A stretch of DNA of 64,000 nucleotides from Variovorax boronicumulans (GTDB lineage Bacteria > Pseudomonadota > Gammaproteobacteria > Burkholderiales > Burkholderiaceae_C): NCBI RefSeq assembly GCF_007677875.1, contig NZ_VEDO01000003.1, positions 388,940 to 452,939 on the forward strand. Direction: 5' to 3'. A program made the translations under genes and the position numbers. Below, one piece after another: positions 20,036 through 28,542 of the stretch; the first letter of the stretch is position 1, and every line of letters starts with the position of its first letter. The notes under the pieces are model-generated. The model did no database searches, was not told where the DNA came from, and saw only the letters and a program-made list of their open reading frames with translations.

Positions 20036-20141
20036 AGACGGCGCCAGCGCGCGTCCTACAGCCGTTTCGCCGCTCTCTGACAGCGCGAGGGCAGCGCGTT
20101 GCGTACGCTCAAGCGAACCACGCAACCTACAGGAGATCAGC

Positions 20142-20483
20142 ATGCACAACGACACAGCGGCGTTCAACCCCTCCCTGGACGAAGGAAAGCTGCAACGCGG
20201 CCTGAACGAGGTCGGCGAGAACCTGCATTCCACGATCGACCGGGTGGCCCAGCCCGTGCACCATGCGCTGAACCGCGCCGCCGCCGGTGCGCACCAGACC
20301 GTGGACCGCATGGCCAGCGGCGTCGCTGGCGCTGCCGAGCGGCTGGACCAACGCATCGACCGTGTGCGTGCCGCCCCGAACCAGTTGCTCGAGGGTGCGT
20401 GTGCCTACGTGGCAGCGCGGCCGCTCAAGGCGGTGGCCACCGCGCTGGTGGTCGGCTGGATTCTGGGACGCACCGGCCGTTGA
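20142..20483 (+). CDS. DUF883-type membrane-anchored small protein
   Basis: A 113-residue protein like ElaB/YqjD (DUF883). It has a long amphipathic helix with repeated polar residues, then a C-terminal hydrophobic segment (AVATALVVGWILG) ending in Gly-Arg. E. coli relatives are stress-induced inner-membrane proteins that bind ribosomes; that role is only inferred here. AGGAG precedes the ATG by about eight bases. The leader contains TCCTACAGCC near 20054, a string also partly present upstream of flhD. Confidence 0.8.
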   Translation: MHNDTAAFNPSLDEGKLQRGLNEVGENLHSTIDRVAQPVHHALNRAAAGAHQTVDRMASGVAGAAERLDQRIDRVRAAPNQLLEGACAYVAARPLKAVATALVVGWILGRTGR

Positions 20484-20502
20484 GCGCGCAGCGCGCCCGG
20501 TC

Positions 20503-20527
20503 CGCGGACGCTGTCAGGGCGTCCGCG
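20503..20527. terminator. 9-base GC hairpin between convergent genes
   Basis: CGCGGACGC (20503-20511) pairs with GCGTCCGCG (20519-20527) around a 7-base loop. It lies between the convergent DUF883 and lipoprotein genes and contains the lipoprotein stop codon. No T-tract follows on either strand, so its efficiency as an intrinsic terminator is uncertain. Confidence 0.45.
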
Positions 20528-21278
20528 TGCCGACCGCGATCGTGCCGACCATTCGGTCGGCACTTTGACCCATGACGATCAGTGCCGGCTGACCATCCTC
20601 CACGATGACGATAGCGACGCCGCTCGCAGCGAGGTCAGGCTGCGCACACGCAGGGCCAAAGCGCAGGACCGCATTGAAGACGTTCTTGCCGGACGGGCGC
20701 GGCGTCAGGCTACCGGAGAGGGTGCAGCCGGCGAGGCCGGTCCCAGACAAGGTTCCGTCGGCAGCGACCTGCAAGCGCATGGACTGGTCTGCCGAGGAAG
20801 CGAACGCCCAGCTTCCGGTGACGTTCGCAAGGTTGGCCGGCGTGTCGTAGCGGTAGCCTTGCGTCGGCCTGCTGGCCGTGAACGGGACCACGTTCTGGCC
20901 GAACACGTATTGGCCTTGCAGGGTGCCCGCGGAAGCACTATAGCTGGCCGAAACGCTGCCTACAGAAGGGGGCGCCGTCCCATAGTCCAGCACGTCGCTG
21001 GCGGTATAGGAACCACCGCGGGAGGTTCCGCGCGCCTGCAGGAAGCCGGCGCCGCCCGTAAAGCTGTAGAGCGCCCACGACTCGCCGTTCTCCAGCACGA
21101 TCGATGCGTATTGTCCTGTCACGGCAGCACCCAGACTGCCCTCGTAGACGCCCTCCGCGGTGACGGCGACTTCGTTGTCCGCGTCCCCGTCGCCTCCGCC
21201 GCCGCCGCATGCGGAAAGGGCAGCGGTAGCAGCCACCGTCAAGAAGAGTGTGCAGAACCGGGGGCGGAGCAAAACCAT
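20514..21278 (-). CDS. hypothetical lipoprotein
   Basis: A 254-residue predicted lipoprotein: N-terminal signal with lipobox LSAC, then a Gly-rich stretch (CGGGGGDGDAD). The rest is beta-rich with many Gly, Ser and Thr residues and two later cysteines (AGCTLSG and GPACAQ) that could form a disulfide. I recognise no named family. The start at 21278 gives a clean signal peptide; an upstream in-frame start would put over 30 charged residues before it. Downstream it converges with the DUF883 gene through a GC hairpin. Confidence 0.7.
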   Translation of the reverse strand: MVLLRPRFCTLFLTVAATAALSACGGGGGDGDADNEVAVTAEGVYEGSLGAAVTGQYASIVLENGESWALYSFTGGAGFLQARGTSRGGSYTASDVLDYGTAPPSVGSVSASYSASAGTLQGQYVFGQNVVPFTASRPTQGYRYDTPANLANVTGSWAFASSADQSMRLQVAADGTLSGTGLAGCTLSGSLTPRPSGKNVFNAVLRFGPACAQPDLAASGVAIVIVEDGQPALIVMGQSADRMVGTIAVGTRTP

Positions 21279-21470
21279 GAGATCTTTCGAATGGGAAGGA
21301 TTGGGTACCAAAACGGCTTTTTGCATACGCCGTCGGCGGGCGAGTTTACGTTCGGTTTCAAATAGCCCGGTCGCCGCCATGTCCCGGCATCCGCTGTTCT
21401 GTGGAAGAGCGCTTCCTCACCTCTTGCAAGCTGCGACCAACGGCCGCAGGCCCCGGTGCGAGGCGGCCGG

Positions 21471-21476
21471 CACAAT
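21471..21476 (+). promoter_or_regulatory. -10-like element before the ModE-type gene
   Basis: CACAAT ends eight bases before the ATG at 21485 with no Shine-Dalgarno between them, fitting a leaderless or near-leaderless transcript. Confidence 0.35.
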
Positions 21477-21484
21477 GTACGGCC

Positions 21485-21832
21485 ATGAAATCCAAAGTGC
21501 AGTTCCGCCTGCGCATCTACCGCGACGACAGCATCGCCATCGGCCCCGGCAAGGTGGCGCTGCTGGAGGCGGTGGCCGAAACCGGCTCCATCTCGGCGGC
21601 GGCGCGCCACCTCGGCATGTCCTACCGCCGGGCCTGGGTGCTCATTGCCGAGACCAACAAGGCCCTGGCCACCCCGGCCGTCAACACCGCGGCCGGCGGC
21701 GCGCACGGGGGTGGTACGGCACTGACCGAGGTTGGCATCGAACTGGTCGCGCGCTACCGCGCCATCGAAAACACCGCACGCCTCGCCGCTGCGGCCGACA
21801 TCGCAGCGCTGAATCGGCTGCTCGCACCCTAG
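21485..21832 (+). CDS. ModE N-terminal-domain regulator
   Basis: A 115-residue winged helix-turn-helix protein that matches the N-terminal DNA-binding domain of the molybdate repressor ModE. It has GKVALLEAVAETGSISAAAR, then HLGMSYRRAWVLI as the recognition helix region. It lacks the C-terminal Mop/TOBE domains that bind molybdate in full-length ModE, so direct molybdate sensing is not explained. It lies 57 bases upstream of the ModB/ModC-like genes and probably controls them or other molybdenum genes. Confidence 0.85.
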   Translation: MKSKVQFRLRIYRDDSIAIGPGKVALLEAVAETGSISAAARHLGMSYRRAWVLIAETNKALATPAVNTAAGGAHGGGTALTEVGIELVARYRAIENTARLAAAADIAALNRLLAP

Positions 21833-21889
21833 GAGCAACGCTGGCGGCGCGGGGTGGGAAGGCTGTGCCAGAATCCTCGCTGTATCTTC

Positions 21890-22573
21890 ATGGACACGAC
21901 GCGCGCGCTCCTGGCCGGCATGGACTGGCACCCCCTGTTCCTGTCGCTGCAGGTCGCGGCCTGGGCCACGGCCGTGGCGCTGGTGTTGGGCGTGGCGCTG
22001 GGCTGGCTGGTGGGGCGATGCCGCTTTCCAGGCCGCCAGCTGCTCGAAGCCGCCTGCATGCTGCCCATGGTGCTGCCGCCCACCGTGGTCGGCTACGGCA
22101 TCCTCGTGTTGGCAGGGCGGCGCAGCCCGCTCGGAGCCTGGCTGCGAGAGCATTTCGACTACACCATCATCTTCAGCTGGCATGGTGCTGTGGTCGCCTC
22201 AGCCATCGTGGCGCTGCCGCTGGTGCTCAAGTCGGCCAGCGCGGCGTTCGCAGGCGTGGACCGCTCGCTCGAGGCGGCCGCCGCCACGCTGCGCCAGTCG
22301 CCGTTGTCGGTGTTCCTGCGCGTCACGCTGCCGCTGGCCTGGCCGGGCATTCTGGCGGGCACGCTGCTCGCCTACGCCCGCGCGATGGGCGAGTTCGGCG
22401 CCTCGCTGATGGTGGCCGGCTCCATCCCGCAACAGACGCAGACGCTGTCCATGGCCATCTACGACGCCAGCCAGGCCGGGCAGGACGAGCTTGCGCTGGT
22501 GCTGGTCGTCATCACCTCGCTGCTGTCCATGGCTGTGCTTCTTCTGTCCAACCGCCTGCTGGCACCGCGCTGA
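21890..22573 (+). CDS. modB: molybdate ABC transporter permease
   Basis: Inner-membrane permease of 227 residues with about five membrane segments. It carries the ABC cytoplasmic loop with EAAATLRQSPLSVFLRVTLP followed by ARAMGEFGASLMVAG, which is diagnostic of the ModB/CysT group. The Mod assignment rests on the adjacent ModE-type regulator and ATPase; sulfate or tungstate remain possible. The ATG at 21890 is chosen; a GTG 36 bases upstream and an ATG 30 bases downstream are alternatives. No modA gene is adjacent. Confidence 0.85.
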   Translation: MDTTRALLAGMDWHPLFLSLQVAAWATAVALVLGVALGWLVGRCRFPGRQLLEAACMLPMVLPPTVVGYGILVLAGRRSPLGAWLREHFDYTIIFSWHGAVVASAIVALPLVLKSASAAFAGVDRSLEAAAATLRQSPLSVFLRVTLPLAWPGILAGTLLAYARAMGEFGASLMVAGSIPQQTQTLSMAIYDASQAGQDELALVLVVITSLLSMAVLLLSNRLLAPR

Positions 22574-22575
22574 CC

Positions 22576-23364
22576 ATGGCCGCGCGCATCGACGTCGATC
22601 TGCAGCTGAGCGTGGCCGACGGCCGGCGCAGCTTCGCACTGTCGGCGACATTCGCCTCCGACGCCGGCTTCGTGGCGCTGTACGGGCCGTCGGGCTCGGG
22701 CAAGTCGCTCACGCTGCAGGCCATGGCGGGCCTGCTGCGGCCGGCCGCCGGCCATGTGCGCGTGGCCGGCCGCACGCTGTTCGATGCGGCCACCGGTGTG
22801 GACCTGCCACCGGCTGCACGCCGCATCGGCTACCTGTTCCAAGACTACGCGCTGTTTCCGCACCTCACGGTGCGCCAGAACATCGGCTTCGGCCTGACCT
22901 CCTGGCGCCGCCGACGACTGGCACCGGTGCAGCAGCAGCGCATCGACATGCTGTTGCACGATTTCGGCCTGTCCGCCATGGCCGAAAGCCGCCCGCAAAC
23001 CTTGTCGGGAGGCCAGCGCCAGCGCGTGGCGCTGGCCCGCGCACTGGCCTGCGAGCCCCAGTTGCTGCTGCTGGACGAACCCTTCGCGGCACTGAATCCC
23101 CTGCTACGCGAGGAGCTGCGCGCCGGACTCGCGGCGGCCTGCCGGCAGGCCGGCATCCCGGCGCTGATGATCACGCACGATGTGGACGATGCGCTGGCGC
23201 TGGCCGACGAGGCCTTCGTCTACGAGGAAGGGCGCATCGTCCGCCGCGTGGATCTGCGCGCCGGCGTGCAGCAGGACCTGCGGCGCGAAGCCTTGACCGG
23301 CGCGCCCGTTCCCACCGGGACGCCCCTGCGCGCCAGGTTGCAGCGCATGCTGCGGGGCGGCTGA
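22576..23364 (+). CDS. modC: molybdate-type ABC transporter ATP-binding protein
   Basis: Cytoplasmic ABC ATPase starting three bases after the permease stop. Visible motifs are Walker A GPSGSGKS, the Q-loop region (YLFQDYALFPH), signature LSGGQ, Walker B LLLLDEP and the H-loop His in ITHDVDDA. At 262 residues it is about 90 shorter than usual ModC and lacks the C-terminal Mop/TOBE domain. The D-loop reads AALN where most family members have SALD. Both features suggest that regulation by intracellular molybdate is absent or done by another protein. Confidence 0.85.
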   Translation: MAARIDVDLQLSVADGRRSFALSATFASDAGFVALYGPSGSGKSLTLQAMAGLLRPAAGHVRVAGRTLFDAATGVDLPPAARRIGYLFQDYALFPHLTVRQNIGFGLTSWRRRRLAPVQQQRIDMLLHDFGLSAMAESRPQTLSGGQRQRVALARALACEPQLLLLDEPFAALNPLLREELRAGLAAACRQAGIPALMITHDVDDALALADEAFVYEEGRIVRRVDLRAGVQQDLRREALTGAPVPTGTPLRARLQRMLRGG

Positions 23365-23365
23365 A

Positions 23366-24136
23366 TCAGGCCTGGTGGGGCAGCGCCGGCGTTTCGCTTT
23401 CCACGAAGCAGTCGCGGAAGCTGAAGTAGATCGACGTCGACATCATCGCCGCCATCAGGAAGGCGAAGGGCATCATGACCATGCTGGCCGCCTCGGCGCT
23501 GCCGACCAGCGAAGCGAAGATCGCGATGACCATGCCCATGGCCATCACGAGGCCGGCCCAGGCGAGGCCATAGAGCAGGAAGGCGCGCGCATTGCGCAGG
23601 CAGGCCACGATGCTGAAAAACAGGCTCTTCGCTGGCGTGATGCCGTGCCAGTGCACGAGCGCGGGCGCGTGCCAGAACATCAGAAAGATCGGCAGGTGCA
23701 GCAGCAGCGTGAGCAGCACGGCGCCGCTGACCTGCTGGCTCGCCGGGGTCCCGGCCGGTGCCGGTGCCTCGGGCGTGGGCAGCAAGGCCGATACCAGCAG
23801 CGAGACCAGCGTGGACAGCACCGCATAGACCAGCCCCAGCGCCAGCATGGCCTTCATGCGCTGCTGGCCGGCGCGGAACGCGCTGGCCAGCACCGTGGGC
23901 ATCGGGAAGCGTCCCTGCGCTGCCTCGCGCGTGGCGGCCATGAGCCCCAGCGTACTGGCGGGCACCAGCACGCCCGCCAGCAGCACGCCGATGCCCGGCA
24001 ACTGCGAGACGATCAGCATGACCGCCATGTACATGAAGAACAGGCCGACCAGGGCCAGCGGCTGGCGGAAAAAGGTCTGGATGCCCTCGCGCACCCATTG
24101 GACGCCGGTGCGGGCGGGGACGATGTTAAGGTTCAT
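23366..24136 (-). CDS. BPSS1780-type integral membrane protein
   Basis: A 256-residue inner-membrane protein with about six hydrophobic segments, starting MNLNIVPARTGVQWVREGIQ. This N-terminus and the repeated membrane layout match the BPSS1780 family found in Burkholderiales. A Pro/Ala-rich loop lies near residues 120-140. Function is unknown. It is downstream of homoserine kinase on the same strand, separated by an 84-base gap holding a GC-rich repeat. It converges with the ModC gene. Confidence 0.8.
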   Translation of the reverse strand: MNLNIVPARTGVQWVREGIQTFFRQPLALVGLFFMYMAVMLIVSQLPGIGVLLAGVLVPASTLGLMAATREAAQGRFPMPTVLASAFRAGQQRMKAMLALGLVYAVLSTLVSLLVSALLPTPEAPAPAGTPASQQVSGAVLLTLLLHLPIFLMFWHAPALVHWHGITPAKSLFFSIVACLRNARAFLLYGLAWAGLVMAMGMVIAIFASLVGSAEAASMVMMPFAFLMAAMMSTSIYFSFRDCFVESETPALPHQA

Positions 24137-24220
24137 GTCAGTGCCGCCCGGCCGCCCGAAGGCACTGACGCGCCCCCTCGGGGGGCAGCGATACGCGAAG
24201 CGATGAGCGTGGGGGCTGGT
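24137..24220. repeat. GC-rich intergenic repeat with inverted arms
   Basis: This gap holds a perfect 9-base inverted repeat (GTCAGTGCC at 24137-24145 and GGCACTGAC at 24161-24169) and the string CCCCCTCGGGGGGCA (24173-24187). Read on the minus strand, 24187-24142 resembles a segment inside the moxR-like gene: identical TGCCCCCCGAGGGGG, about 12 unlike bases, then near-identical GGGCGGCC and GGCGGC. This looks like a dispersed Comamonadaceae-type repeat. Confidence 0.55.
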
Positions 24221-25192
24221 TCATGCGAAGGCGGGCGCGAAGCGCGTCGCGCGGGCACGCAGCACGCGCTCGAAATGGCCGGGGTCGTGCGGGGTCAGCA
24301 GGGCAGCTTCGCGCGGCAGGTGGAAATCCCACAGCCGCGAGATCCAGAAGCGCAGCGCGCCGGCCCGCAGCATGGCGGGCAGCAGTTCGCGCTCGGGGCC
24401 GGTCAGCGCACGCTCTGCGCCATAGGCGTCGAGGAACGCCGCCTGCCGTTCGTCATCGGCCTGGCCGTCCGCCAGCGTGATGCACCAGTCGTTCAGGCAA
24501 ACGGCGATGTCGAACAGCCATGTGTCCACACCCGCGAAGTAAAAGTCGAAGAAGCCGGTCAGCACCGGGGTCCGGCCCGGCACCTGCTCGAACATCACGT
24601 TGTCGCGAAACAGGTCGGCGTGCACCGGCCCGCGCGGCAAGGCCACGTAGGCGGCCGACGCCGCCACATGGTTCTGGTAGGCCAGCTCGCCTTGCAGCAG
24701 CGCGGCCTGTTCGGGCTCCAGGTAGGGCAGGACCACGGGCGCGGTCTCGTTCCACCAGGGCAGGCCGCGCAGGTTGGGCTGGTGCCGGTCGTAGTCGCGG
24801 CCGGCCAGGTGCATGCGCGCCAGCATCGCGCCCACGGCGGCGCAATGGGCCGGGCCCGGCGCCAGCTCGCTCGCACCGCGCAGCCGGTTGACCAATGCGG
24901 CGGGCTTGCCGTTCACGCGGTGCAGGATGGCGCCCTCGGCATCGGCCGCAGGGTCCGGCACCGGAATGCCGCGGCGCGCCAAGTGCTGCATCAGGTGCAG
25001 GTAGAAGGGCAACTGCGCGAACGACAGGCGCTCGAACAGCGTCAGCACATGCTGGCCGCGTTCGCTGTCAACGAAGTAGTTGGTGTTTTCGATGCCGCCC
25101 TGGATGCCGCGCAGACCGCGCAGCGCGCCCAGCCCCAGGGTGTTCAGCAGGGCCTGGGCATCGTGCTCTGTGACCTCGGTGAAGACTGCCAC
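24221..25192 (-). CDS. thrB: homoserine kinase (ThrB2/choline-kinase fold)
   Basis: Phosphorylates L-homoserine in threonine synthesis. This is the kinase-fold (APH-like) type used by Pseudomonas and Burkholderiales rather than the GHMP type. The 323-residue product has GIQGGIENTNYFV as the nucleotide loop region, HADLFRDNVMF as the catalytic loop and FDFYFAG as the metal-binding Asp segment. A GTG start (25192-25190) is inferred because it gives the family N-terminus (VFTEVTEHDAQ). The upstream gene stops four bases before it, suggesting coupling. Confidence 0.88.
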   Translation of the reverse strand: MAVFTEVTEHDAQALLNTLGLGALRGLRGIQGGIENTNYFVDSERGQHVLTLFERLSFAQLPFYLHLMQHLARRGIPVPDPAADAEGAILHRVNGKPAALVNRLRGASELAPGPAHCAAVGAMLARMHLAGRDYDRHQPNLRGLPWWNETAPVVLPYLEPEQAALLQGELAYQNHVAASAAYVALPRGPVHADLFRDNVMFEQVPGRTPVLTGFFDFYFAGVDTWLFDIAVCLNDWCITLADGQADDERQAAFLDAYGAERALTGPERELLPAMLRAGALRFWISRLWDFHLPREAALLTPHDPGHFERVLRARATRFAPAFA

Positions 25193-25196
25193 GATC

Positions 25197-25535
25197 TCAG
25201 AAACCGAGCACTTTCCACACGCGCTGCCCGGCATTGCCCTGGGCGTTGTCGCGTTCGTTGCCGGGCCGCACGCGCGCGCCGTTGTGCGGCACGATCTCGT
25301 AGGCTGGCATGGCGCTGTTGAGCGGCTGCACGGTGATGCTTTGCGGTTCGCCGCCGTAGCGCAGCTCATCGATGCGGGCACCCTTGTCCTCGATGCGGAT
25401 GTGCTCGATCCGCTTGTCGGTGCCGGGCTGGCCCGGGTTGTCAGCCACCAGCGGCGGCGGGGCCGCGGCCGGGGCCTGGCCGAAGGCCGAAGCCGTGGCC
25501 GCCAGGCTGAAACAGAGGAGGGCGAATGCGCGCAT
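25197..25535 (-). CDS. DUF2782-type exported protein
   Basis: A 112-residue protein with a signal peptide (cleavage near SAFGQ) and a mature part typical of DUF2782: RIEHIRIEDKGARIDELRYG near the centre and a C-terminus ending WKVLGF. It is periplasmic by inference and of unknown function. It precedes thrB on the same strand by four bases and is divergent from polA. This DUF2782-thrB-polA arrangement is seen in related bacteria. A TACAAT box lies seven bases upstream of the ATG. Confidence 0.8.
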   Translation of the reverse strand: MRAFALLCFSLAATASAFGQAPAAAPPPLVADNPGQPGTDKRIEHIRIEDKGARIDELRYGGEPQSITVQPLNSAMPAYEIVPHNGARVRPGNERDNAQGNAGQRVWKVLGF

Positions 25536-25542
25536 GGACGGC

Positions 25543-25548
25543 ATTGTA
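25543..25548 (-). promoter_or_regulatory. -10 element of the DUF2782 gene, predicted leaderless
   Basis: Read on the minus strand, TACAAT is followed by seven bases (GCCGTCC) and the ATG at 25535. No Shine-Dalgarno is present. Confidence 0.45.
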
Positions 25549-25577
25549 GGTGGCCGCAACGCCCTGGGCACCGAAGG

Positions 25578-25583
25578 CACAAT
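25578..25583 (+). promoter_or_regulatory. -10-like element of polA, predicted leaderless
   Basis: CACAAT ends six bases before the polA ATG at 25590. It lies back to back with the DUF2782 promoter element, so both divergent genes appear to lack leaders. Confidence 0.4.
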
Positions 25584-25589
25584 GCCCCG

Positions 25590-28391
25590 ATGAGCGACAC
25601 GAATACCCTGCTGCTGGTCGACGGTTCCAGCTATCTGTACCGGGCCTACCACGCGCTGCCGGACCTGCGCGGCCCCGACCAGTTCCCGACCGGCGCGCTC
25701 CATGGCATGGTCGCCATGCTGACCAAGCTGCGGGCGCAGTTTCCGTCCGCCCATGCGGTGTGCGTGTTCGACGCGCCGGGCAAGACCTTCCGCGACGATT
25801 GGTACCCTGAATACAAGGCCAACCGCGCCGCCATGCCCGAGCCGCTGGTGCAGCAGATCGGTCCCATCCATGAGGTCGTGCGCCTGCTCGGCTGGCCGGT
25901 GCTGTCGATCGCCGGCATCGAGGCCGACGACGTGATCGGCACGCTGGCACGCGCCATGGCAGCGCGCGGCGGCAAGGTCGTCGTGTCGACCGGCGACAAG
26001 GACATGGCGCAACTCGTCGACGACCACGTCACGCTGATCAACACCATGAGCAACGAGACGCTGGACCCGCCCGGCGTGCTGGCCAAGTTCGGCGTGCCGC
26101 CCGAGCGCATCGTGGACTACCTCTCCCTGGTCGGCGACACCGTGGACAACGTGCCCGGCGTGGACAAGGTCGGCCCCAAGACCGCCGTGAAGTGGCTGAC
26201 TGAACACGGCTCGCTGGACGGCGTGATGGCTGCGGCGGGTGCCATCAAGGGCGTGGCCGGCGAGAACCTGCGCAAGGCGCTGGACTGGCTGCCCATGGGC
26301 CGCAAGCTCGTGACCATCCGCACCGATTGCGACCTGGCCGAGCATGTGGCTGGCTGGCCGGCCGAGGCCGCCTTCGAGGCGCTCAGGTTCGCCGAGCCCG
26401 ATCCGGCGCAACTGCTGGACTTCTACACGCGCTACGGCTTCAAGACCTTCCGGCGGGAGCTGGAAGCGCGCATGGCCGCGACCACGCCGCCGGCCACGCC
26501 GGACGAGCCCTTCGCAGAAGGCCCCGGCGCGGCGGCCGAGCCCGCGGCCGAAGTCTGCGCGCCGACGCCGCCCGCCGGCGACTACCAGACCATCGCCAGC
26601 TGGGAGCAACTGGACGCCTGGATCGCCCGGCTGCGCAGTGCGCCGCTGGCCGCGCTGGACACCGAGACTGATTCGCTGGACCCGATGCGCGCGCGCATCG
26701 TCGGCATCTCCTTAGCGCTGCAGCCGCGCGAGGCGGCCTACATCCCGCTCGCCCACAACTATGCCGACGCGCCCGACCAGCTGCCGCTGGACGCGGTGCT
26801 GGACAAGCTCAAGCCCTGGCTGGAGGACGAAGCCGCCGGCAAGATGGGCCAGAACATCAAGTACGACAGCCACGTGTTCGCCAACCACGGCATCACGGTG
26901 CGCGGCTGGCAGCACGACACCTTGCTGCAGAGCTACGTGATCGAGGCGCACAAGCCGCACAGCCTTGAAAGCCTCGCGGACCGCCACCTGGGCCGCAAGG
27001 GCCTGTCCTACGAGGACATCTGCGGCAAGGGCGCCAAGCAGATCCCGTTCGCCCAGGTCGACGTGCAGACCGCCACCACCTACTCGGGCGAAGACAGCGA
27101 GATGGTGCTGGACGTGCACCGCGTGCTGTGGCCCGAGCTCCAGGCCGAGCCCGCCGCCGCGCCGAGCCGGCGCTATGTCTACGAGCAGATCGAGATGCCG
27201 ACCAGCGCCGTGCTGCAACGCGTGGAGCGCCATGGCGTGCTGGTCGATGCGGCCGTGCTGCAAAAACAGAGCCAGGCCCTGGCCGAACGCATGGTGGCAC
27301 TCGAGCAGGAGGCCTACGACCTGGCGGGCCAGCCCTTCAACATGGGCAGTCCCAAGCAGATCGGCGAGATCCTGTTCAACAAGCTCGGCATCCCGGTGCA
27401 GAAGAAGACCGCCACGGGCGCACCGTCCACCGACGAGGAGGTGCTAGAGAAGCTGGCGGCTGACTACCCGCTGCCGGCGCGGCTGCTCGAACACCGCGGC
27501 CTGTCCAAACTCAAGAGCACCTACACCGACAAGTTGCCGCTCATGGTCAACCCGATCACGGGCCGGGTGCACACCAACTACGCGCAGGCCGTGGCCGTGA
27601 CGGGCCGGCTCTCCAGCAACGAGCCCAACCTGCAGAACATTCCGATCCGCACGCCCGAGGGCCGGCGCGTGCGCGAGGCCTTCATCGCGCCGCCCGGCCA
27701 CCAGATCGCCAGCGCCGACTACTCGCAGATCGAGTTGCGCATCATGGCCCACATCAGCGAGGACCCTGGCCTGCTGGCCGCCTTCGCCGAAGGCCGCGAC
27801 GTGCACCGTGCCACCGCGGCCGAGGTCTTCGGCGTGGCAGTGGACGAGGTCAGCAGCGAACAGCGCCGCTACGCCAAGGTCATCAACTTCGGCCTGATCT
27901 ACGGCATGGGCGCCTTCGGCCTTGCCAGCAACCTCAACATCGACCAGAAGGCCGCCAAGAACTACATCGACCGCTATTTCGACCGCTTCGCCGGCGTCAA
28001 GCGCTACATGGACCAAACCCGCGCCCAAGCAGCGGCCCAGGGCTATGTGGAGACGCTGTTCGGCCGGCGCATCGTGCTGCCCGAGATCCAGGGCGGCAGC
28101 GGCCCGCGCCGCGCCGCGGCCGAGCGCCAAGCCATCAATGCGCCCATGCAGGGCACGGCGGCCGACCTCATCAAGCTGGCCATGATCGCCGTGCAGGCCG
28201 AGCTCGACCGCCAGGCCAAGTCCACGCGCATCGTGATGCAGGTGCACGACGAACTGGTGTTCGAGCTGCCCGAGGAGGAGGCCGACTGGGTGCGCACCGA
28301 GGTGCCGCGGCTCATGGCCGGCGTCGCCAGCCTCAAGGTGCCGCTGCTGGCCGAGGTCGGCTTCGGCGCGAATTGGGACCAGGCGCACTGA
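25590..28391 (+). CDS. polA: DNA polymerase I
   Basis: Repair and Okazaki-fragment polymerase, 933 residues. The N-terminal 5'-3' exonuclease domain (1-300) shows LLLVDGSSYLYRA and GDKDMAQLV. The 3'-5' proofreading domain (about 330-530) retains its acidic residues: DTETDS (Exo I), NIKYD (Exo II) and YSGED (Exo III), so it should be active. The polymerase domain has motif A (ADYSQIELR), the O-helix region (RRYAKVINFGLIYGMG) and motif C (QVHDELVFE). The full length is normal. It is divergent from the DUF2782/thrB pair. Confidence 0.97.
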   Translation: MSDTNTLLLVDGSSYLYRAYHALPDLRGPDQFPTGALHGMVAMLTKLRAQFPSAHAVCVFDAPGKTFRDDWYPEYKANRAAMPEPLVQQIGPIHEVVRLLGWPVLSIAGIEADDVIGTLARAMAARGGKVVVSTGDKDMAQLVDDHVTLINTMSNETLDPPGVLAKFGVPPERIVDYLSLVGDTVDNVPGVDKVGPKTAVKWLTEHGSLDGVMAAAGAIKGVAGENLRKALDWLPMGRKLVTIRTDCDLAEHVAGWPAEAAFEALRFAEPDPAQLLDFYTRYGFKTFRRELEARMAATTPPATPDEPFAEGPGAAAEPAAEVCAPTPPAGDYQTIASWEQLDAWIARLRSAPLAALDTETDSLDPMRARIVGISLALQPREAAYIPLAHNYADAPDQLPLDAVLDKLKPWLEDEAAGKMGQNIKYDSHVFANHGITVRGWQHDTLLQSYVIEAHKPHSLESLADRHLGRKGLSYEDICGKGAKQIPFAQVDVQTATTYSGEDSEMVLDVHRVLWPELQAEPAAAPSRRYVYEQIEMPTSAVLQRVERHGVLVDAAVLQKQSQALAERMVALEQEAYDLAGQPFNMGSPKQIGEILFNKLGIPVQKKTATGAPSTDEEVLEKLAADYPLPARLLEHRGLSKLKSTYTDKLPLMVNPITGRVHTNYAQAVAVTGRLSSNEPNLQNIPIRTPEGRRVREAFIAPPGHQIASADYSQIELRIMAHISEDPGLLAAFAEGRDVHRATAAEVFGVAVDEVSSEQRRYAKVINFGLIYGMGAFGLASNLNIDQKAAKNYIDRYFDRFAGVKRYMDQTRAQAAAQGYVETLFGRRIVLPEIQGGSGPRRAAAERQAINAPMQGTAADLIKLAMIAVQAELDRQAKSTRIVMQVHDELVFELPEEEADWVRTEVPRLMAGVASLKVPLLAEVGFGANWDQAH

Positions 28392-28542
28392 GGCCAGGGC
28401 TTCGGCGGGTCCTGGCTGCCACCGCGGCCTGCGCCTACGGACGCCTTCGCAACCGGACGACGCCGGTGGAACGGCCGCAGCCTGAGCATGTCGGCATGTC
28501 CCGCAACGGGACCTTGTTCAACCTGAGCGAAGGAGCACGACC

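Noticed and set aside
28393..28416. GCCAGG/CCTGGC hairpin after polA as a terminator
   Set aside because: Only six base pairs, a 12-base loop and no T-run; too weak to list.
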